A stretch of DNA of 6,506 bases, from contig CACZPB010000113.1 of assembly GCA_902782905.1 (NCBI GenBank), forward strand, positions 1 through 6,506. Reading direction: 5' to 3'. The position numbers and the translations under genes are program-made. The notes beneath the pieces were generated by a model. The model did not search any database, had not been told where the DNA came from, and saw only the letters and a list, made by a program, of their open reading frames with translations. Positions 5,937 through 6,506 of the stretch are shown here, piece after piece; the stretch's first letter is position 1; each line of letters opens with the position of its first letter. The DNA comes from an uncultured bacterium. Its GTDB lineage: Bacteria; Cyanobacteriota; Vampirovibrionia; Gastranaerophilales; Gastranaerophilaceae.

Positions 5937-5940
5937 AATT

Positions 5941-5947
5941 CTCTCCT
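5941..5947 (-). promoter_or_regulatory. aroE ribosome binding site
   Basis: AGGAGAG on the - strand, four bases before the ATG at 5936, is a strong Shine-Dalgarno match and confirms the start that keeps the full GYPLGHSIS motif. Confidence 0.75.
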
Positions 5948-5957
5948 ATATAGAACT

Positions 5958-5986
5958 ATTATACAGGATATATCGTAACTTAACAA
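5958..5986 (-). promoter_or_regulatory. Sigma-70-type promoter for aroE and probably downstream genes
   Basis: On the - strand TTGTTA (5981-5986) and a perfect TATAAT (5958-5963) are separated by exactly 17 bases. Transcription would begin near 5951, giving a leader of about 15 bases that contains the Shine-Dalgarno site. The spacing and perfect -10 make this the best promoter in the window. It implies that aroE, the small secreted gene and rqcH can form a unit separate from mutS2. Confidence 0.65.
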
Positions 5987-5989
5987 TAT

Positions 5990-6506
5990 TTATTTTATAT
6001 CAATAACGCAGACTCCGTCGCCGCCTTCTGCATCTTCTCCGACTCTATATTTTGCTACGTAAGGAGAAGAAGAAACAAATTCTCTTACGGCTCCCTTAAG
6101 TGCGCCGGTTCCGTGTCCGTGTATTATATATACCGGTGATAAATTTGCAAGGCTTGCTTTGTCTAAATAGGATTCAAGCTCATCTAATGCTTCTTCGACT
6201 CTTTCTCCTCTTAAATCAAGCGTATTTGATATATCATATCTTTTGAGACTGAAGCCTCCGTCTTTTTTGATAGCGCTTGTCGGAAGCGTAACTTTTTTAG
6301 TCATTTGAGGGTCAAAAACAGCCAATTTTTCTTTCTTAACTTTTGTTTTTATCATGCCCATTTGGATAAATAAAGCACCGCTTTTATCTGGCAGAGAAAG
6401 TATTGTAACGGGTTGATTAAGTTCTTTTATCATAACCTTGTCGTTTACACTAACCTTGTCCCAATCAAGCTCCATGTATTGTTCTTTTTCTTCGATTGAG
6501 TGCATA
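5990..6506 (-). CDS. mutS2: MutS2 C-terminal part (KOW-like and Smr domains), partial
   Basis: This is the 3' end of a gene that continues beyond the window. About 171 residues are visible of a protein usually near 780 long, so the first Met seen (6505) is probably internal. The segment VSVNDKVMIKELNQPVTIL through ALFIQMGMIKTKVKKEKL matches the KOW-like region before the Smr domain of MutS2. Residues 96-171 are the Smr domain, with LDLRGERVEEAL, IIHGHGTGALK (the conserved HGxG loop) and the EGGDGVCVIDI end. MutS2 is an ABC-type ATPase; the Bacillus protein binds collided ribosomes, and other work links MutS2 to suppression of recombination. Length and motif order favour MutS2 over a stand-alone Smr protein, but the ATPase part is not visible. 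Confidence 0.9.
   Translation of the reverse strand, partial: MHSIEEKEQYMELDWDKVSVNDKVMIKELNQPVTILSLPDKSGALFIQMGMIKTKVKKEKLAVFDPQMTKKVTLPTSAIKKDGGFSLKRYDISNTLDLRGERVEEALDELESYLDKASLANLSPVYIIHGHGTGALKGAVREFVSSSPYVAKYRVGEDAEGGDGVCVIDIK

Noticed and set aside
1..6506. CRISPR array, tRNA, rRNA, insertion sequence or phage module
   Set aside because: No regularly spaced repeats, cloverleaf-type sequence, transposase motifs or structural phage genes were seen; the JAMM-like gene alone is not enough to call a prophage.

Overview
The window is about 6.5 kb of AT-rich bacterial DNA with compact, ordinary bacterial gene structure: Shine-Dalgarno sites, ATG and TTG starts, short spacers. A plausible source is a gut-type, non-photosynthetic relative of the Cyanobacteria (Melainabacteria/Vampirovibrionia, Gastranaerophilales-like). 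That rests on the low GC, an RqcH N-terminus that resembles cyanobacterial and Firmicute forms, and a 427-residue orphan membrane protein whose style I associate with that group. This assignment is inference. I see no rRNA, tRNA, CRISPR array, transposase or phage gene.

Layout. On the + strand, 40-1323 encodes an orphan membrane-associated protein and is followed by a strong hairpin. A non-coding convergent region (1324-1584) holds three hairpins. Everything to the right is on the - strand. In transcription order (right to left) it is: the 3' end of mutS2 (KOW-like plus Smr domains, cut by the window edge), aroE (shikimate dehydrogenase, with a good sigma-70-type promoter in front), a small secreted Tyr/Asn/Arg-rich protein, rqcH (Rqc2/NFACT ribosome quality-control factor, overlapping the small gene by 4 nt), an unrecognised protein with a JAMM-like metallopeptidase signature, and rph (RNase PH).

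How the genes may work together. MutS2 and RqcH act in bacterial ribosome rescue in Bacillus: MutS2 on collided ribosomes, RqcH on the obstructed 50S subunit. RNase PH trims RNA 3' ends. Their proximity suggests a translation and RNA quality neighbourhood, with aroE as an aromatic-biosynthesis passenger. The JAMM-like protein and the small cationic secreted protein are the unexplained members.

The most interesting signals are a palindromic, GC-rich interspersed-type repeat translated in frame inside rqcH (about 4182-4226), the JAMM-like gene with a G7 tract just before its metal-binding motif, the acid-free secreted protein translationally coupled to rqcH, and the palindromes in front of the JAMM-like gene.
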